NCBI GenBank assembly: GCA_031274985.1
Contig: JAISPK010000119.1
Location: 1-6,775 of the forward strand
Source of the DNA: Coriobacteriales bacterium
GTDB taxonomy: Bacteria; Actinomycetota; Coriobacteriia; Coriobacteriales; UBA8131
Direction: 5' to 3'
DNA length: 6,775 nt
Under the pieces are notes generated by a model that did not search any database, was not told the origin of the DNA, and saw only the letters and a list, made by a program, of their open reading frames with translations. The position numbers and the translations under genes were made by a program. Shown here piece after piece: positions 5,306 to 6,775 of the stretch (positions are counted from its first letter, which is position 1; every line of letters begins with the position of its first letter).

Positions 5306-6775
5306 TCAGCGCTCGGGGATCTCACGGGCCTTTGCCAGTGCGGCATCAAGCCCGGAAGGATTGCTTCCTCCTGCCTGCGCAAAGGAAGGCTTGCCGCCGC
5401 CCTTGCCCTCGATTAACGGGGCAAGCTCGCGGATGAGTGCTCCTGCATCAAAGCCCGCGGCCACTGCCTGGTTGGTAGCTGCTGCCAGGAGTGAAGGTCT
5501 GTTGTCCTCACCCAGACTTCCCAGCACCACCGCAGAGGACTCACCGAGCTTTTGGCGCAAGAAGTCAGCCGTTTCTCTGAGCTGGCCTGCGCCCAGACCG
5601 TCCTGCCTGAGAACAAGCAGCTGATAGCCCTGTGCTCCGCCTATAGTGAGCGCCTCGGCAAGGTGCCCGGATAATGCTCCGGTTGCTGCGCCGGACTTGA
5701 GACGGGCCAGTTCTTCTGCGGCCTTCTTCAGTTGAGCCTGCTGAGCCTGGATCCTTGAGACCACCTCGTCCGGCGTGGTCTTGAGCAGAGCGGCAGCTTT
5801 GAGCAATTCGCTCTCGGCATGCTTATAGCGCTCGAGAGCGTCAGTGGAGGTTTGAGCCTCTATCCTGCGCAGGTTGGCGCCAACAGAGGATTCACTGAGT
5901 ATTTTGCAGAGTCCGATCTTTGCCGTATGAGCAACATGCGTACCCCCGCAGAGTTCGCGGGAAGTTGGTCCTGCGTTAAGCACCCGCACCTGCTCTCCGT
6001 ACTTCTCGCCAAAGAGCGCCGTCACGCCGGCTGCACGCGCTTCGTCCAAGGTGGTCACATAGGCGTGTACCGCACTGTCTTCCCTGATCAGGGTGTTTAC
6101 CAGCTGCTCAACTGCTGCGAGTTCTTCGGGGGTGAGCGGCTCAAAATGGGTGAAGTCAAAACGCAGATGATCGGGTGAAACCAGAGAACCGGCCTGTTTG
6201 ACATGGTCGCCCAGTATCTCCTTGAGCGCAGAGTGCAAGAGGTGCGTGGCCGTATGATTGCGCTCTATGCCCTCGCGCCTGAGCACGTCTATGGATGCTT
6301 CCGCCATGGCACCCACACCGAGCTGGCCGGTGATATAACCATGGTGGGCAATGATGCCCCCGGCATATTCCCGGGTATCGGTGACGGTGAAGACTCCCTG
6401 AGCAAGCTTGTCTTGGCCCTTGGCATCACCGGCGGATTTATCCGGCAGGATGATGGTGCCGATGTCTGCCACCTGCCCGCCCTTCTCAGCATAGAAAGCA
6501 GTCTTGTCCAAGATGAGCTCTGCGGCCTGGCCGTCACTGATGGTGGAGACAGCCTGGCCATCCACCACGAGTCCAATGATTTGTGAGGTGGTGGCAGTGC
6601 GGGAGTATCCTACGAACTCTGAGGGGCCCTGGTCGCGCAGGATCTGCTCGTACAATGCGCTGGCAGCCAACTCCCAGGCATCTCCCTTAACATGGGCGCG
6701 CGCCTGCGTTCGCTGCTCTTCCATAAGCTCGTCAAAACCTGTCCGGTTTACGTCAAATCCCTGCTCAGCGGCTAT
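5306..6775 (-). CDS. alaS: Alanyl-tRNA synthetase, C-terminal part (start lies beyond the window)
   Basis: The last 489 residues of the enzyme that charges tRNA-Ala and hydrolyses mischarged Ser- or Gly-tRNA-Ala. The frame stays open to the window end, and the first residues (IAAEQGFDVNRTGFDELMEEQR) are typical internal AlaRS sequence, so the methionine at 6722-6724 is not the start. The aminoacylation and most of the tRNA-recognition domains are missing, about 390 residues by alignment with the 875-residue E. coli enzyme. The editing domain is intact, with zinc/editing residues H174 and H178 in HTATHLLH and C276 and H280 in CGGTH, the cysteine matching E. coli C666. A helical segment (about 317-362) and the C-Ala domain follow, ending in the GGGKPSFAQAGG motif at 459-470. 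It is the first visible gene of the cluster and its stop lies three bases before ruvX. Confidence 0.97.
   Translation of the reverse strand: MAAEQGFDVNRTGFDELMEEQRTQARAHVKGDAWELAASALYEQILRDQGPSEFVGYSRTATTSQIIGLVVDGQAVSTISDGQAAELILDKTAFYAEKGGQVADIGTIILPDKSAGDAKGQDKLAQGVFTVTDTREYAGGIIAHHGYITGQLGVGAMAEASIDVLRREGIERNHTATHLLHSALKEILGDHVKQAGSLVSPDHLRFDFTHFEPLTPEELAAVEQLVNTLIREDSAVHAYVTTLDEARAAGVTALFGEKYGEQVRVLNAGPTSRELCGGTHVAHTAKIGLCKILSESSVGANLRRIEAQTSTDALERYKHAESELLKAAALLKTTPDEVVSRIQAQQAQLKKAAEELARLKSGAATGALSGHLAEALTIGGAQGYQLLVLRQDGLGAGQLRETADFLRQKLGESSAVVLGSLGEDNRPSLLAAATNQAVAAGFDAGALIRELAPLIEGKGGGKPSFAQAGGSNPSGLDAALAKAREIPER

Noticed and set aside
6203..6586. A 127-codon + strand open frame inside alaS.
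   Set aside because: It is antisense to the AlaRS editing domain and has no features of its own.
5306..6724. The methionine at 6722-6724 as the start of alaS.
   Set aside because: The frame is open to the window edge and the 17 codons before it read as normal internal AlaRS sequence, so this methionine is internal.
63..6775. CRISPR array, tRNA, insertion sequence, toxin-antitoxin or defence genes.
   Set aside because: No regularly spaced DNA repeats, cloverleaf-like stretch, transposase motif or terminal inverted repeats were seen; the window is filled by six ordinary coding regions.

Overview
The window looks like part of the chromosome of a Gram-positive actinobacterium, most plausibly one of the Coriobacteriia. 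This is inferred from the gene order alaS-ruvX-mltG-yqeG-type phosphatase-M24 peptidase, moderate base composition, and a sortase-anchored surface protein next door. I cannot name the genus from sequence alone.

Layout. From 63 to 1772 on the + strand is one gene for a secreted, wall-anchored protein. It has a signal peptide, a solenoid of about 13 short beta-strand repeats, a Pro-Gly linker and a C-terminal sorting signal (IPQTG, hydrophobic segment, Arg cluster). A 41-base gap follows, and then the rest of the window is one tightly packed gene cluster on the - strand, converging on the surface gene. In transcription order (right to left) it holds: alaS (alanyl-tRNA synthetase, start outside the window), ruvX (YqgF-type Holliday junction resolvase or RNase), mltG (endolytic murein transglycosylase), a YqeG-family HAD phosphatase, and an M24 Xaa-Pro peptidase. 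Gaps between these genes are 3 bases, 71 bases, 2 bases and a 4-base overlap, so they are very likely co-transcribed and partly translationally coupled.

How the genes relate. The cluster is housekeeping: tRNA charging and proofreading, nucleic-acid maintenance, termination of glycan-strand synthesis in the envelope, a phosphatase possibly tied to phosphoglycerolipid metabolism, and proline-peptide turnover. The surface protein is accessory and has no sequence link to the cluster beyond adjacency. It is also AT-richer in places (20 G+C of 60 bases at 361-420, hand count) than the cluster (38 of 60 at 5401-5460).

I found no RNA genes, mobile elements, CRISPR array or defence system, and no convincing new system. 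The items most worth a second look are the cysteine-containing beta-solenoid surface protein, the repeat-bearing His/Gln-rich cytoplasmic tail of MltG, and the terminator-poor convergent junction.
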